This document shows, in pieces, positions 53,561-63,398 of a stretch of DNA of 64,000 nt. The notes beneath the pieces were generated by a model. The model made no database searches. It saw only the letters and a list, made by a program, of their open reading frames with translations, and was not told where the DNA came from. Within the stretch, counting starts at the first letter, position 1; each line of letters opens with the position of its first letter. Source of the stretch: Halodesulfovibrio sp. Its GTDB lineage: Bacteria; Desulfobacterota; Desulfovibrionia; Desulfovibrionales; Desulfovibrionaceae. Location: positions 62,001 through 126,000 of the forward strand of contig NZ_JAOARI010000032.1 of assembly GCF_025210605.1 (NCBI RefSeq), read 5' to 3'. A program made the position numbers and the translations under genes.

Positions 53561-54018
53561 TACAATAACCCCTTAATTTGCAATGGTTGATTAGGGACGC
53601 AGCGAAAATCGAGATTGATTTCGTGGTTGGCAAAAAATTTCAGGCACTTTTCATCATAATCTGAAATTGCAATATGATCGCAAAGCTGCTTCTTACCAGG
53701 GGCATAATGAAGGTTGCCTATGTTTATTGATTCAAAGGAAAAGCCTTCGTCATGAATACGTTTTGCATCTACACAGTCAGCTAAAATAATGAGGGTATCT
53801 TGAAGATTGTTGCTTTGAGCATACGGCATAATTTCTGGAATATGGATAAAGTCTACAGAGATTCTGCCCGGAATTGCAAGTGTAGCAATTTGTTGCCGTA
53901 GAACATCTTCAGCAAAGTCATCATTAACGACAAGCAGATGTTTAGCGTTCGTGTATGGAATCCACGTTTCAATGACTTGTCCATGAATCAGGCGGTTGTC
54001 GATGCGAATCCAAGCCAT
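53560..54018 (-). CDS. PTS EIIB, mannose/sorbose family
   Basis: A 152-residue cytoplasmic EIIB component with the phosphorylatable His12 in RIDNRLIHGQV and the family ending DFRCVPNQPLQIKGLL. It takes phosphate from EIIA and would give it to sugar with EIIC. It is 3 bases downstream of EIIA, and its stop shares one base with the EIIC start. Because EIIC is out of frame, a regulatory role for EIIB is plausible. Confidence 0.93.
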   Translation of the reverse strand: MAWIRIDNRLIHGQVIETWIPYTNAKHLLVVNDDFAEDVLRQQIATLAIPGRISVDFIHIPEIMPYAQSNNLQDTLIILADCVDAKRIHDEGFSFESINIGNLHYAPGKKQLCDHIAISDYDEKCLKFFANHEINLDFRCVPNQPLQIKGLL

Positions 54019-54021
54019 ACG

Positions 54022-54456
54022 TTACCCGTTAACCTTGCTTCGCAGGATTTCGCCCGCCATAACAATGCCCTTGCCTCCTGCGTCCTTTGCTTCAATTGCA
54101 AGACGATCCAATGTCATTGTACGGCATCCAAAAACTTTGAGGAGCATCGGAAGGTTTACACCTGTAAGTACTTCTAAATGTCTGGTGCCAAGTAAAGAAA
54201 GGCTTAAGTTAGTTGGAGTACCCCCGAACATATCTGTAAGCATGAGAACGCCACGTCCAGCATCAACTTTTTCAACCATTTCTTTAATAGTTGCTACCGT
54301 TTCAGATACGTCTTTCTCACTGTCAACACTTACAGTTTCGCAGGAAGGCTGCTTGCCCATAATAACTTCCGCCGCACTCAAAAGAGCTGCGCCGTAGTTA
54401 GTGTGGGTAACGATAACTACACCAATATTTGTTTCTTCAGGAAATGTGCTAGGCAT
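54022..54456 (-). CDS. PTS EIIA, mannose family
   Basis: A 144-residue EIIA-Man domain with the active His18 in GVVIVTHTNYG and LMLTDMFGGTPTNLSL, the family hallmark. It stands as a separate protein upstream of EIIB. In a cluster with ptsN, rapZ and rpoN it probably signals carbon or energy status rather than, or as well as, sugar uptake. Confidence 0.93.
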   Translation of the reverse strand: MPSTFPEETNIGVVIVTHTNYGAALLSAAEVIMGKQPSCETVSVDSEKDVSETVATIKEMVEKVDAGRGVLMLTDMFGGTPTNLSLSLLGTRHLEVLTGVNLPMLLKVFGCRTMTLDRLAIEAKDAGGKGIVMAGEILRSKVNG

Positions 54457-54485
54457 GAGATACTATATATAATTAGCTTATGGCG

Positions 54486-55376
54486 TTACACCAAGTTAAT
54501 ATGACGGTGCTCTTTTGATACAGCAAAGTCAGATTTTTTCAAAAATTCGTAAATCGCCTCAGTTACTGCAACGGAACGATGGCGTCCACCAGTACATCCA
54601 AAACCAATGGTGATGCGGTAACGCCCTTCTTTTTCCATTTGCATAAGCGTAAAATGCAATAAATCTTCGAGCTTTTTTAAATAAATTTGCCCCATACTGT
54701 TGTCGAGTACGTATGAAACAACAACAGAATCCTGTCCACTATAAGAGCGAAGTTTAGGTTCGTGGTATGGGTTTGGTAAAAAGCGTAAATCTAAAATCAT
54801 ATCAGCTTCAGAAGGCGTGCTGTGCTTGAACCCAAAGCTCATAAGGTGAACTTTAAGTCCTTTTGCATCACTTTCTTCAGACTGCCATCTACGTTGCAAC
54901 ACTCGGCGCAAATCGTGGATAGAATATTCTGATGTATCAAATATAAAGTCTGCTTCAGCTCGCGCTGGAGCCATTAACTCGCGTTCGCGGGTCATGGCTT
55001 GCTCAAGCCCTGTGCCACTTCCCTCAAAAGGATGCGGACGTCTGGTCTCTTTGTATCTACGCAAAATCACGTCAGCACGCGACTCTAAAAAAATAACTGT
55101 AGGTGAATATCCGGCTGACGCCAACTCTTTGATTGTTGCCGCCCATTCGTCTCTGAATGTGCTTTGCCGAACATCCACCCCTAATACTATCCCTTTATAA
55201 CTTTCGAGCGCACAGTTTGTAAGCACTTCGATAAATTGCGATGTCATTGATACCGGAAGACCGTCGATTGTGTAATACGCCATGTCTTCAAATACTTTAA
55301 GGGCACTACTTTTGCCTGCCCCGGAAAGTCCTGCAACTATAATTACAGGAATTGATCGCGAAGATACCGAAGTCAT
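54486..55376 (-). CDS. rapZ: RapZ-family nucleotide-binding protein
   Basis: A 296-residue protein with Walker A GLSGAGKSSALKVFEDMAYY and the C-terminal domain containing MSFGFKHSTP and IGFGCTGGRHRSVAV. In enterobacteria RapZ guides RNase E to the GlmZ small RNA and controls glucosamine-6-phosphate synthesis. Elsewhere it binds nucleotides or a cell-wall precursor. It keeps its conserved linkage with ptsN and rpoN. Confidence 0.95.
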   Translation of the reverse strand: MTSVSSRSIPVIIVAGLSGAGKSSALKVFEDMAYYTIDGLPVSMTSQFIEVLTNCALESYKGIVLGVDVRQSTFRDEWAATIKELASAGYSPTVIFLESRADVILRRYKETRRPHPFEGSGTGLEQAMTRERELMAPARAEADFIFDTSEYSIHDLRRVLQRRWQSEESDAKGLKVHLMSFGFKHSTPSEADMILDLRFLPNPYHEPKLRSYSGQDSVVVSYVLDNSMGQIYLKKLEDLLHFTLMQMEKEGRYRITIGFGCTGGRHRSVAVTEAIYEFLKKSDFAVSKEHRHINLV

Positions 55377-55388
55377 AATACTCTCACG

Positions 55389-55838
55389 CTACGCAGCAGA
55401 TAAAAGGTTCCACAATGTCTCTTGTGTGTCGGATTCCATGAATAACTGTTTGAAATCTTCATCCTTCAAGAGTCGGGAAATTTGAGCAAGGATGCGTAGA
55501 TGAGTACCGGCTACATTTTCCGGTGCTAACACCATAAAGAAAATCTTACACGGCTTTTGGTCAAGCGCATCAAAGTCCAGCCCGTCAGAGCTTCGACCGG
55601 CAACAACTACAATTTTATCAAGCGAAGATAATTTCCCATGAGGAATGGCAATGCCATTGCCAATGCCTGTGGTGCCGAGAGCTTCTCGTTCCATAAGTAC
55701 GTTAAATACATCTTCAGCATTTAACGATGGATTTTTATCAACGACAGGAGCCAAGAGCTCCGCCAGCGCCTCTTGTTTGGTGCTGGCGGTAAGCTCCGGC
55801 AATACAAGTTCTTTTTCCAGGTATTCACCCAGTTTCAT
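55389..55838 (-). CDS. ptsN: Nitrogen-type PTS EIIA (PtsN)
   Basis: A 149-residue EIIA of the fructose/nitrogen class, with the phosphorylated His67 in GIGNGIAIPHGKL and FMVLAPENVAGTHLRILAQISRLL. It acts as a regulator phosphorylated by a nitrogen-PTS relay. It lies 8 bases after hpf and 12 before rapZ in the rpoN operon, the order common in proteobacteria. Confidence 0.95.
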   Translation of the reverse strand: MKLGEYLEKELVLPELTASTKQEALAELLAPVVDKNPSLNAEDVFNVLMEREALGTTGIGNGIAIPHGKLSSLDKIVVVAGRSSDGLDFDALDQKPCKIFFMVLAPENVAGTHLRILAQISRLLKDEDFKQLFMESDTQETLWNLLSAA

Positions 55839-55846
55839 TGCGTTTC

Positions 55847-56383
55847 CTAGAGAACAGGGTCGATCAGCCCGAAATTATTATCTTTTCGGCGATAGATTAC
55901 ATTGACCCGTTCGGTTTCGGCATTAAGAAAAACAAGGAAGTCATAATCCAGCGCATCAAGTTGCATAGCAGCTTCGTCAAGTCCCATAGGTTTCGGCACA
56001 AAGTTGTCCATACCTATGATGGTTCTTTCTGATTCGGCTGCCTCTTCGGGAGGCATAGTGCCTTCGAGTACAAACTTTTCTGCACCCTTGCGTTTCGCTT
56101 GCGATTTTTCCGTACGACGTATGATCTGTGCTTTTAGTTTATCACGAACAAGATCAACAGTTGCATACATGTCTTCTGACTGTTCGGTAGCGGATAAGTT
56201 CAGGTTGTCCGATACCAATAGAATTTCTGCTTTGTGGCGGAAATTGTCAACAGAAAGTGAGACTTGCATTTCCATATGTTCAGGGTTCGGTAAGAATCTG
56301 CCAAGTTTGCTAAAGCGACGTTTGGCATATGCTTTCAGGTGATTGGAAGGCTCAAAGTTCTTGAAAGTGAATACGATGTTCAT
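55847..56383 (-). CDS. hpf: Ribosome hibernation promoting factor, long form
   Basis: A 178-residue protein with the S30AE ribosome-binding domain at residues 1 to about 100 (MNIVFTFKNFEPSNHLKAYAKRRFSKL). The C-terminal dimerisation domain (DNFVPKPMGLDEAAMQLDALDYDFLVFLNAET) is the part that makes 100S ribosome dimers in long-form HPF. It lies between rpoN and ptsN. Long-form HPF beside rpoN, rather than the short enterobacterial form, fits a non-enterobacterial host. Confidence 0.95.
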   Translation of the reverse strand: MNIVFTFKNFEPSNHLKAYAKRRFSKLGRFLPNPEHMEMQVSLSVDNFRHKAEILLVSDNLNLSATEQSEDMYATVDLVRDKLKAQIIRRTEKSQAKRKGAEKFVLEGTMPPEEAAESERTIIGMDNFVPKPMGLDEAAMQLDALDYDFLVFLNAETERVNVIYRRKDNNFGLIDPVL

Positions 56384-56436
56384 GGTGCCTCCTAATAGGA
56401 TACTTTTGAAACCCTGTGAGTCAGCTGGTTTCGCTT

Positions 56437-57864
56437 CTAGAATACCACCTTTCTCTTGGATGATGAAGGGATATTCATTGCGGTACGGTATTTTGCAACA
56501 GTTCTTCGTGCAATGTTAACCTGTAGTTTTTCTTTTAAGATTTCTCCGATTTTTTCATCGCTAAGTGGTTTTTTAGTATTTTCTTCACTAATGAGTTTTT
56601 TAATGAGGGCTTTGACGCTCTCTGATCCGACCTGACTTCCATCATCAAGGCCAATTGCACTGTTAAAAAAGAACTTTAACTCAAAAATACCATGCGGGGT
56701 CGAAATATATTTATTTGTAGTAATTCGGCTGACGGTAGATTCGTGCATGCCGATATCATCTGCAATGTCTTTCAAAATAAGTGGTTTCAGCGCTGTCACA
56801 CCATTTTGAAAGAATTCTTTTTGATATTTTATAATGCTTTCGACTACTTTATATAAAGTTCGTTGGCGTTGGTACAGACTTTTTATAAGCCAGGATGCAG
56901 AACGCATTTTGTCCTGATAGTAGTCTTTTTCTTCAGCATTCGTGGTTTTAGGAAGCTGCTCGGTTAACTCACTCAGCTGCAACTGCGGCAATCCGTCTTC
57001 GTTTAAAACGATGACAAAATCGCCTTCATATTCATAGATGTAAACATCTGGAGAAACATACTGCGCCTCTCCACCACCAAAGCGTGCACCCGGCATAGGG
57101 TCAAGACTTTGGATTACATCCAAATATTCTTTGAGATCTTCGAGAGAAATTTTGTATTTACGAGCAAGCGGTTTGTAACGACGCTTTTCCAAGTCTTCGA
57201 GATGATTTGTAACGATATCTACAAGAATTGGATCACGGTCATAGTTAAGCGCTTTAATTTGAACGAGCAGACATTCCTGCGGGGTGCGAGCAGCCACACC
57301 AACAGGGTCAAACTGCTGAATATGTTCGATCATTTCTTCAACAGTTTCTGTATCGCTTTGAGCAAGCTGCGCTAGTTCTTCAACTGATACATGTAAGTAT
57401 CCGTTAGAACTAATGCTGCTTATGATAACCTCTCCTACTTTAATTTGTTCTTCAGTAAGCGGAGAAAGCATCAACTGCCAGTTCAAGTGTCCATCTAACG
57501 TTGGAGCAGGAGCAAGACGAGCTTCGAAGGAGCTCATTTCTTCTAGTGCTTCAGATTCTCGCATTGAGACCTGTTTGGTAGTGCTTGAAAAATCACCGAG
57601 ATAGTCTTCCCAGTCAGCGTTATTAGAAAGCTCTTTATCATAAGCTTCCTGTTCATCTTTACGCTGTTCTGTAGCGGAAGTTTTGTCTGGATTGGCGGCT
57701 TCTTCCAAGGACTCTTCCAAAAAAGGATTCTCCAGCAACTCTTGCTGAACGGTTTCAGCAAGTTCCACGCGGGAAAGTTGCAGCAGTTTGATTGCCTGCT
57801 GTAACTGCGGAGTCATTACAAGCTGCTGAGCAAGTTTCAATTGTTGGCGAAGTTCAAGAGCCAT
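56437..57864 (-). CDS. rpoN: RNA polymerase sigma-54 factor
   Basis: A 475-residue sigma-54. The N-terminal activator-interacting region starts QQLKLAQQLVMTPQLQQAIKLLQLSR. An acidic linker and the core-binding domain follow. The C-terminus carries the helix-turn-helix (MHESTVSRITTNKYI) and the RpoN box ARRTVAKYR. It opens the rpoN-hpf-ptsN-rapZ-PTS cluster, cut off from the upstream lpt genes by a terminator at 57999, so it has its own promoter in 57865-57998. Confidence 0.98.
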   Translation of the reverse strand: MALELRQQLKLAQQLVMTPQLQQAIKLLQLSRVELAETVQQELLENPFLEESLEEAANPDKTSATEQRKDEQEAYDKELSNNADWEDYLGDFSSTTKQVSMRESEALEEMSSFEARLAPAPTLDGHLNWQLMLSPLTEEQIKVGEVIISSISSNGYLHVSVEELAQLAQSDTETVEEMIEHIQQFDPVGVAARTPQECLLVQIKALNYDRDPILVDIVTNHLEDLEKRRYKPLARKYKISLEDLKEYLDVIQSLDPMPGARFGGGEAQYVSPDVYIYEYEGDFVIVLNEDGLPQLQLSELTEQLPKTTNAEEKDYYQDKMRSASWLIKSLYQRQRTLYKVVESIIKYQKEFFQNGVTALKPLILKDIADDIGMHESTVSRITTNKYISTPHGIFELKFFFNSAIGLDDGSQVGSESVKALIKKLISEENTKKPLSDEKIGEILKEKLQVNIARRTVAKYRTAMNIPSSSKRKVVF

Positions 57865-57998
57865 ATATAAGAATGTCCTATGTGGTTCGACTAGCTAAAA
57901 AGCTGAAATATAATGTATGAGTACTGCCTATCAAAAAACATTCCAAATCACATAACTAATCTCTTTTTTGCCATATAGGAACGTTATATGCAACAAAG

Positions 57999-58027
57999 AA
58001 AAAAGCCCGTTAGACGGGCTTTTTTGT
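57999..58027 (-). terminator. Terminator between lptB and rpoN
   Basis: AAAGCCCGT and ACGGGCTTT pair around TAG, with A and T runs on either side. It ends the kds-lpt operon. Confidence 0.9.
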
Positions 58028-58063
58028 GTTGCAAGGTCGCAAATTATATTTTTTATCAGCACA

Positions 58064-58786
58064 CTAGAGTGTGAAACCTTCGCCAAGGTAGACACTGCGC
58101 GCCTTCGGGTTGTTTACAATCTCTTCCGGCGTACCGGAAAGAATAATTTGTCCTTCGTACACAAGGTTCGCACGGTCACAAATTTTTAGTGTTTCTCGAA
58201 CATTGTGGTCGGAAATGAGTACGCCCATTCCTTTGTCACGCAGCTTACGAATAATATCCTGAATGTCATCAACCGCGAGAGGGTCAATGCCTGCAAAAGG
58301 TTCATCAAGAAGAATAAACTTAGGATCACGAATAAGTGCGCGTGCGATTTCGAGACGTCGACGCTCGCCACCTGAGATATGCATAGCGTGTGTGTCACGG
58401 ATATGCGTAATCCCAAATTCTTCCAGCAACTCTTCTTCACGTTTTTTTTGATCGGCACGCGAAAGTTCTGTCTGTTCTAAAATAAGCTGCAAGTTTTGCG
58501 AAACTGTTAATTTTTTAAAGACAGAGCTTTCCTGCGGAAGATAACTTAGACCAATTCGCGCACGTTCATGGAGTGGCCAGTCTGTAACTTGCATATTATC
58601 TACACGTACAACACCGGCATTAGGTTTAACAATGCCGATAAGCATGTAGAACGTTGTAGTTTTACCCGCACCGTTAGGTCCGAGAAGCCCGACTATTTCC
58701 CCCTGCTCCATTTGCAGGTTGATATTTCGGACGACTTCGCGCTTGCCGTAGATTTTGCAAAGCCCCTCTGCTTGAATAACAGACAT
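58064..58786 (-). CDS. lptB: LPS export ABC transporter ATPase LptB
   Basis: A 240-residue cytoplasmic ATPase powering LPS extraction by LptFG. It has GLLGPNGAGKTTTFYML (Walker A), HISGGERRRLEIARAL (signature), FILLDEPFAGIDP (Walker B) and SDHNVRETL (switch). The length is standard. It shares one base with lptA. LptF and LptG are not in the window. Confidence 0.97.
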   Translation of the reverse strand: MSVIQAEGLCKIYGKREVVRNINLQMEQGEIVGLLGPNGAGKTTTFYMLIGIVKPNAGVVRVDNMQVTDWPLHERARIGLSYLPQESSVFKKLTVSQNLQLILEQTELSRADQKKREEELLEEFGITHIRDTHAMHISGGERRRLEIARALIRDPKFILLDEPFAGIDPLAVDDIQDIIRKLRDKGMGVLISDHNVRETLKICDRANLVYEGQIILSGTPEEIVNNPKARSVYLGEGFTL

Positions 58787-59307
58787 TATTTCTTCACCTT
58801 ACCCGGTGCTGAGAAGATGGCTTCAACAGGTTTTGAAGAAGAACCGAGAACTTCGCTGCGGTTTTCTTTTACCCAGAATTTAATGACATCGCCGGTAATG
58901 GTATTTTTACCTTCGCTTAATTTCGGGGAACCAGTCATTACTAGAAGCTCTTCGTCTAATGAGTATGTTGCAGTCTGACAGAAGCCGGATCGATTTTTTT
59001 CCATTTCGATTCGTACGTTCCCTTCCGCAACAATCTTGTCCAATTTACCTGCGTCTACCCCGCTGGTAGAATCAGTTTTTTTTGAGCCTTCGTTGTTGCG
59101 TAAGTATACAGTGACTTTATTCGCCCACATATCTGCCTGTGGGTGCTTAACGACAACATTGCCTGTGAATACAACTGTTTGACCATCAGCACTGTATGTC
59201 ATTTTTTCTGACGTTACTTTAACGTCTTCCATTGCAGGAGCTGCAAATGCGCCTGTAGCGGTTAAAAGGCACAGTGACAACACCAGAACTCGAAAAAGAG
59301 CTTTCAT
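58786..59307 (-). CDS. lptA: LPS periplasmic bridge protein LptA
   Basis: A 173-residue periplasmic protein with a signal peptide ending ATGAFAAP. It has OstA/LptA beta-jellyroll repeats (VTSEKMTYSADGQTVVFTGNV, IVAEGNVRIE, ITGDVIKFWVKENRSEVLGS). It forms the filament carrying LPS from LptC to LptD. It overlaps lptB and lptC by single bases. Confidence 0.92.
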   Translation of the reverse strand: MKALFRVLVLSLCLLTATGAFAAPAMEDVKVTSEKMTYSADGQTVVFTGNVVVKHPQADMWANKVTVYLRNNEGSKKTDSTSGVDAGKLDKIVAEGNVRIEMEKNRSGFCQTATYSLDEELLVMTGSPKLSEGKNTITGDVIKFWVKENRSEVLGSSSKPVEAIFSAPGKVKK

Positions 59308-59894
59308 TATTTTTCTCCACCAACGGCGTCATTCAATTTTGCAGCGCGAAACTGCACAGTGACATTACCGGTTGCTGTGATTTGATTATCTTTTAAATTC
59401 CAACTTGCTTCATCGGAAGAACCGGCAAATCCTTCGCCGGTAAACGTAACGCTGCCAGTCATAAACAGCATCTTCTTTTTATCTTCAAAGGAGAGTTCGC
59501 TGCTTGTAATTGTCCCCTTAGGATTGCTGACTGTAACATCGCCCCACAATCGGGCTATGCCTTCGCGCTGGTTGATTGTTCCGTGTGGAGCAACAATATG
59601 TACTTTATCCCGATTTGGCTGAACGAAGTACATAATGTCCGGCTCGGCAAGGTCAATAATACTTTCATCTTTTTGATACCAGCCGTTACTGGCTTTGAGG
59701 GTCCACAGCTCTTTGCCGTCTTCCCCTTGTTTCAATTCGATGCCTTGCAAAGAAAGGTCTACATTTGTTTCAGCGTCGTTGCCGATGACATCTTTTACCT
59801 CTTCAGCAATCTGTTTTTCTACAGATGTTTGCAGGTAATATAATCCGCCACCTATCAGGACTAACAACACACCCCAAATCAACCATTTTCTCAT
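59307..59894 (-). CDS. lptC: LPS export protein LptC
   Basis: A 195-residue bitopic protein with one N-terminal transmembrane helix and a periplasmic LptC/OstA-like domain (VHIVAPHGTINQREGIARLWGDV). It passes LPS from LptBFG to LptA. Weakly conserved as a family, but the anchor, strand repeats and position between kdsC and lptA make the call secure. Confidence 0.9.
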   Translation of the reverse strand: MRKWLIWGVLLVLIGGGLYYLQTSVEKQIAEEVKDVIGNDAETNVDLSLQGIELKQGEDGKELWTLKASNGWYQKDESIIDLAEPDIMYFVQPNRDKVHIVAPHGTINQREGIARLWGDVTVSNPKGTITSSELSFEDKKKMLFMTGSVTFTGEGFAGSSDEASWNLKDNQITATGNVTVQFRAAKLNDAVGGEK

Positions 59895-61266
<1,372 letters not shown>

Positions 61267-61295
61267 TTACTCGAATCACAGGGGGATTGAAAGAG

Positions 61296-61333
61296 AAAAT
61301 CGGGACATGCAATCCGCATATCCCGATTTTTTA
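61296..61333 (-). terminator. Terminator of pyrG
   Basis: AAATCGGGA and TCCCGATTT pair, extended by ATGC/GCAT after one mismatch around a 5-nt loop, flanked by A and T runs. It lies about 150 bases after the pyrG stop and before kdsA. Confidence 0.75.
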
Positions 61334-61483
61334 TATAACTGATAATAGTATATGTATTCTATGTTCGCTGAACTATCTATTGAGCCTAGCCATTCTACTG
61401 ACTACTGCCAGATCATCTGTAAAATGATGTTAAGATAGTTCGCATGGCTCCGACATCAGTTTTGTCGAGACAACTAGCGGTAA

Positions 61484-63118
61484 TTATTTTTTGCTTGTTT
61501 TTGAAGCCTTAATGAACTCACGGAAAAGTGGATGCGGGTTCATTGGTGTTGATTTAAACTCTGGGTGGAACTGACAAGCGAGGAACCATGGATGATCTTT
61601 TACTTCTACAATTTCAACAAGAGTTTCATCCGGAGATACGCCAGAGAAGGTCATGCCAGCTTCTTCAAGGCGTTTGTAGTATGCATTGTTGAATTCGTAA
61701 CGATGACGATGGCGTTCTGAGATCATCTCTTCACCGTACGCAACCTGTGCATTGGTTTTTGGACGAACTTTACATGGGTAAGCGCCAAGACGGAGAGTGC
61801 CGCCTTTGTCTGTTTCTTCATCACGCTTTTCAACTGCTTCTTTACGGAAGTCGTACCACTCAGTCATAAGGTAGATGAGAGGCTCTTTCGCGTTTTCGTC
61901 AAACTCAACAGAGGTAGCATCTTTAATGCCAACAACATTTCGAGCGTATTCGATAACAGCAAGCTGCATACCGAGGCAGATACCGAAGAATGGTACTTTT
62001 TTCTCACGTGCGTAGCTGATTGCAAGCATTTTGCCTTCTACACCGCGATGACCAAATCCACCCGGTACGAGGATACCGTCGAGACCTTTCAATTTAGAAG
62101 AAACATTTTTTGCGTTGATTTCTTCAGAGTTAACATATTCAAGATCAACAGTAACACGGTTTGTAAGACCACCGTGCACCAATGCTTCGTGAAGGCTTTT
62201 GTACGCTTCTTTAAGGTCAACATACTTGCCGACGATACCGATTTTTACGTTGCCTTTTGGATTATTGAAGTTGTGCAGCAGATTTTGCCAAGGAGCAAGG
62301 TCTGCGTTTTTCGCTGGAAGGCGAAGCATGATTGCGATTTTTTGGTCAAGACCTTCATCGTAGAATGCGAGAGGAACTTCGTAGATGTTTTTAACGTCAG
62401 CACAAGAGAATACCGCGTCACGATCTACGTTACAGAAAAGAGCAATCTTATGTTTAAGATGGTCGTCGATTGGTTTTTCACAACGGCAGATAATCATATC
62501 CGGCTGAATACCAATAGAACGCAGTTCTTTTACACTATGCTGTGTAGGCTTGGTTTTGTGTTCACCAGCAGCTTTAAGGTAAGGAACCAGTGTGAGGTGG
62601 ATGTACATGCACTGCTCACGACCAAGATCTGTACGCAGTTGGCGAATTGCTTCGAGGAATGGGAGTCCTTCGATATCACCAACAGTACCGCCGATCTCGA
62701 TAATTGCTACATCGAGATCATCGCTTGCAAGGCTGAGAACACATTTTTTGATTTCATCAGTAATATGCGGGATAACCTGCACAGTACCACCGAGGTAGTC
62801 ACCACGACGTTCTTTGGTAATTACTTTGTGGTAGATGGAACCGGAGGTGTAGTTGTTTTTCTGAGAAAGAGGAACGTTGAGGTAGCGTTCGTAATGACCA
62901 AGGTCGAGGTCAGTCTCTGCACCGTCATCCGTTACATATACCTCACCATGCTGAAACGGGTTCATTGTGCCCGGGTCAACGTTGATATAAGGGTCGAGTT
63001 TTTGAATGGTTACATTTAAGCCTCGAGCTTTTAAAAGAACACCGATTGATGCAGCTGAAAGGCCCTTCCCTAAAGAAGACAAAACCCCACCAGTAACGAA
63101 TATAAACTTAGTTTTCAT
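61484..63118 (-). CDS. pyrG: CTP synthase
   Basis: Aminates UTP to CTP using glutamine and ATP. The 544-residue protein has an N-terminal synthetase domain ([64 protein letters not shown]) and a C-terminal class I glutaminase with Cys in [11 protein letters not shown] and the HPEF histidine-glutamate pair. Length is standard. It is alone, divergent from the purQ-like gene. Confidence 0.98.
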   Translation of the reverse strand: MKTKFIFVTGGVLSSLGKGLSAASIGVLLKARGLNVTIQKLDPYINVDPGTMNPFQHGEVYVTDDGAETDLDLGHYERYLNVPLSQKNNYTSGSIYHKVITKERRGDYLGGTVQVIPHITDEIKKCVLSLASDDLDVAIIEIGGTVGDIEGLPFLEAIRQLRTDLGREQCMYIHLTLVPYLKAAGEHKTKPTQHSVKELRSIGIQPDMIICRCEKPIDDHLKHKIALFCNVDRDAVFSCADVKNIYEVPLAFYDEGLDQKIAIMLRLPAKNADLAPWQNLLHNFNNPKGNVKIGIVGKYVDLKEAYKSLHEALVHGGLTNRVTVDLEYVNSEEINAKNVSSKLKGLDGILVPGGFGHRGVEGKMLAISYAREKKVPFFGICLGMQLAVIEYARNVVGIKDATSVEFDENAKEPLIYLMTEWYDFRKEAVEKRDEETDKGGTLRLGAYPCKVRPKTNAQVAYGEEMISERHRHRYEFNNAYYKRLEEAGMTFSGVSPDETLVEIVEVKDHPWFLACQFHPEFKSTPMNPHPLFREFIKASKTSKK

Positions 63119-63232
63119 TCTTTCTCGCCTACAACGTAGTTATTAAAAAATTAGTTAATGACCAAGGGTACATATATTTTTGTTTCGAACGTATCCCGTC
63201 CGTATACACTTTTTTTGAAGTTACGTCAGCCG

Positions 63233-63261
63233 TTGACTGTTATCTCTGACGCAACTATAAC
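63233..63261 (+). promoter_or_regulatory. Promoter of the purQ-like gene
   Basis: TTGACT at 63233 and TATAAC at 63256 with a 17-base spacer. The predicted leader is about 130 bases and contains a weak hairpin-forming stretch. Confidence 0.6.
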
Positions 63262-63398
63262 TATCAGTCCCGAATTATTAAAACGGTGACTATTTTTTTG
63301 CTTTCAAAAACCGTGAGTCACTACCCGAACTAATCAGGTAAGTAAAGCGACTTTTTGTAAAGCCCCGTGTTAATCTTTTTTTAGGAGAAACTTGAGCA

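Noticed and set aside
62048..63019. 323-codon plus-strand ORF inside pyrG
   Set aside because: Antisense to strongly conserved CTP synthase codons, with no family features.
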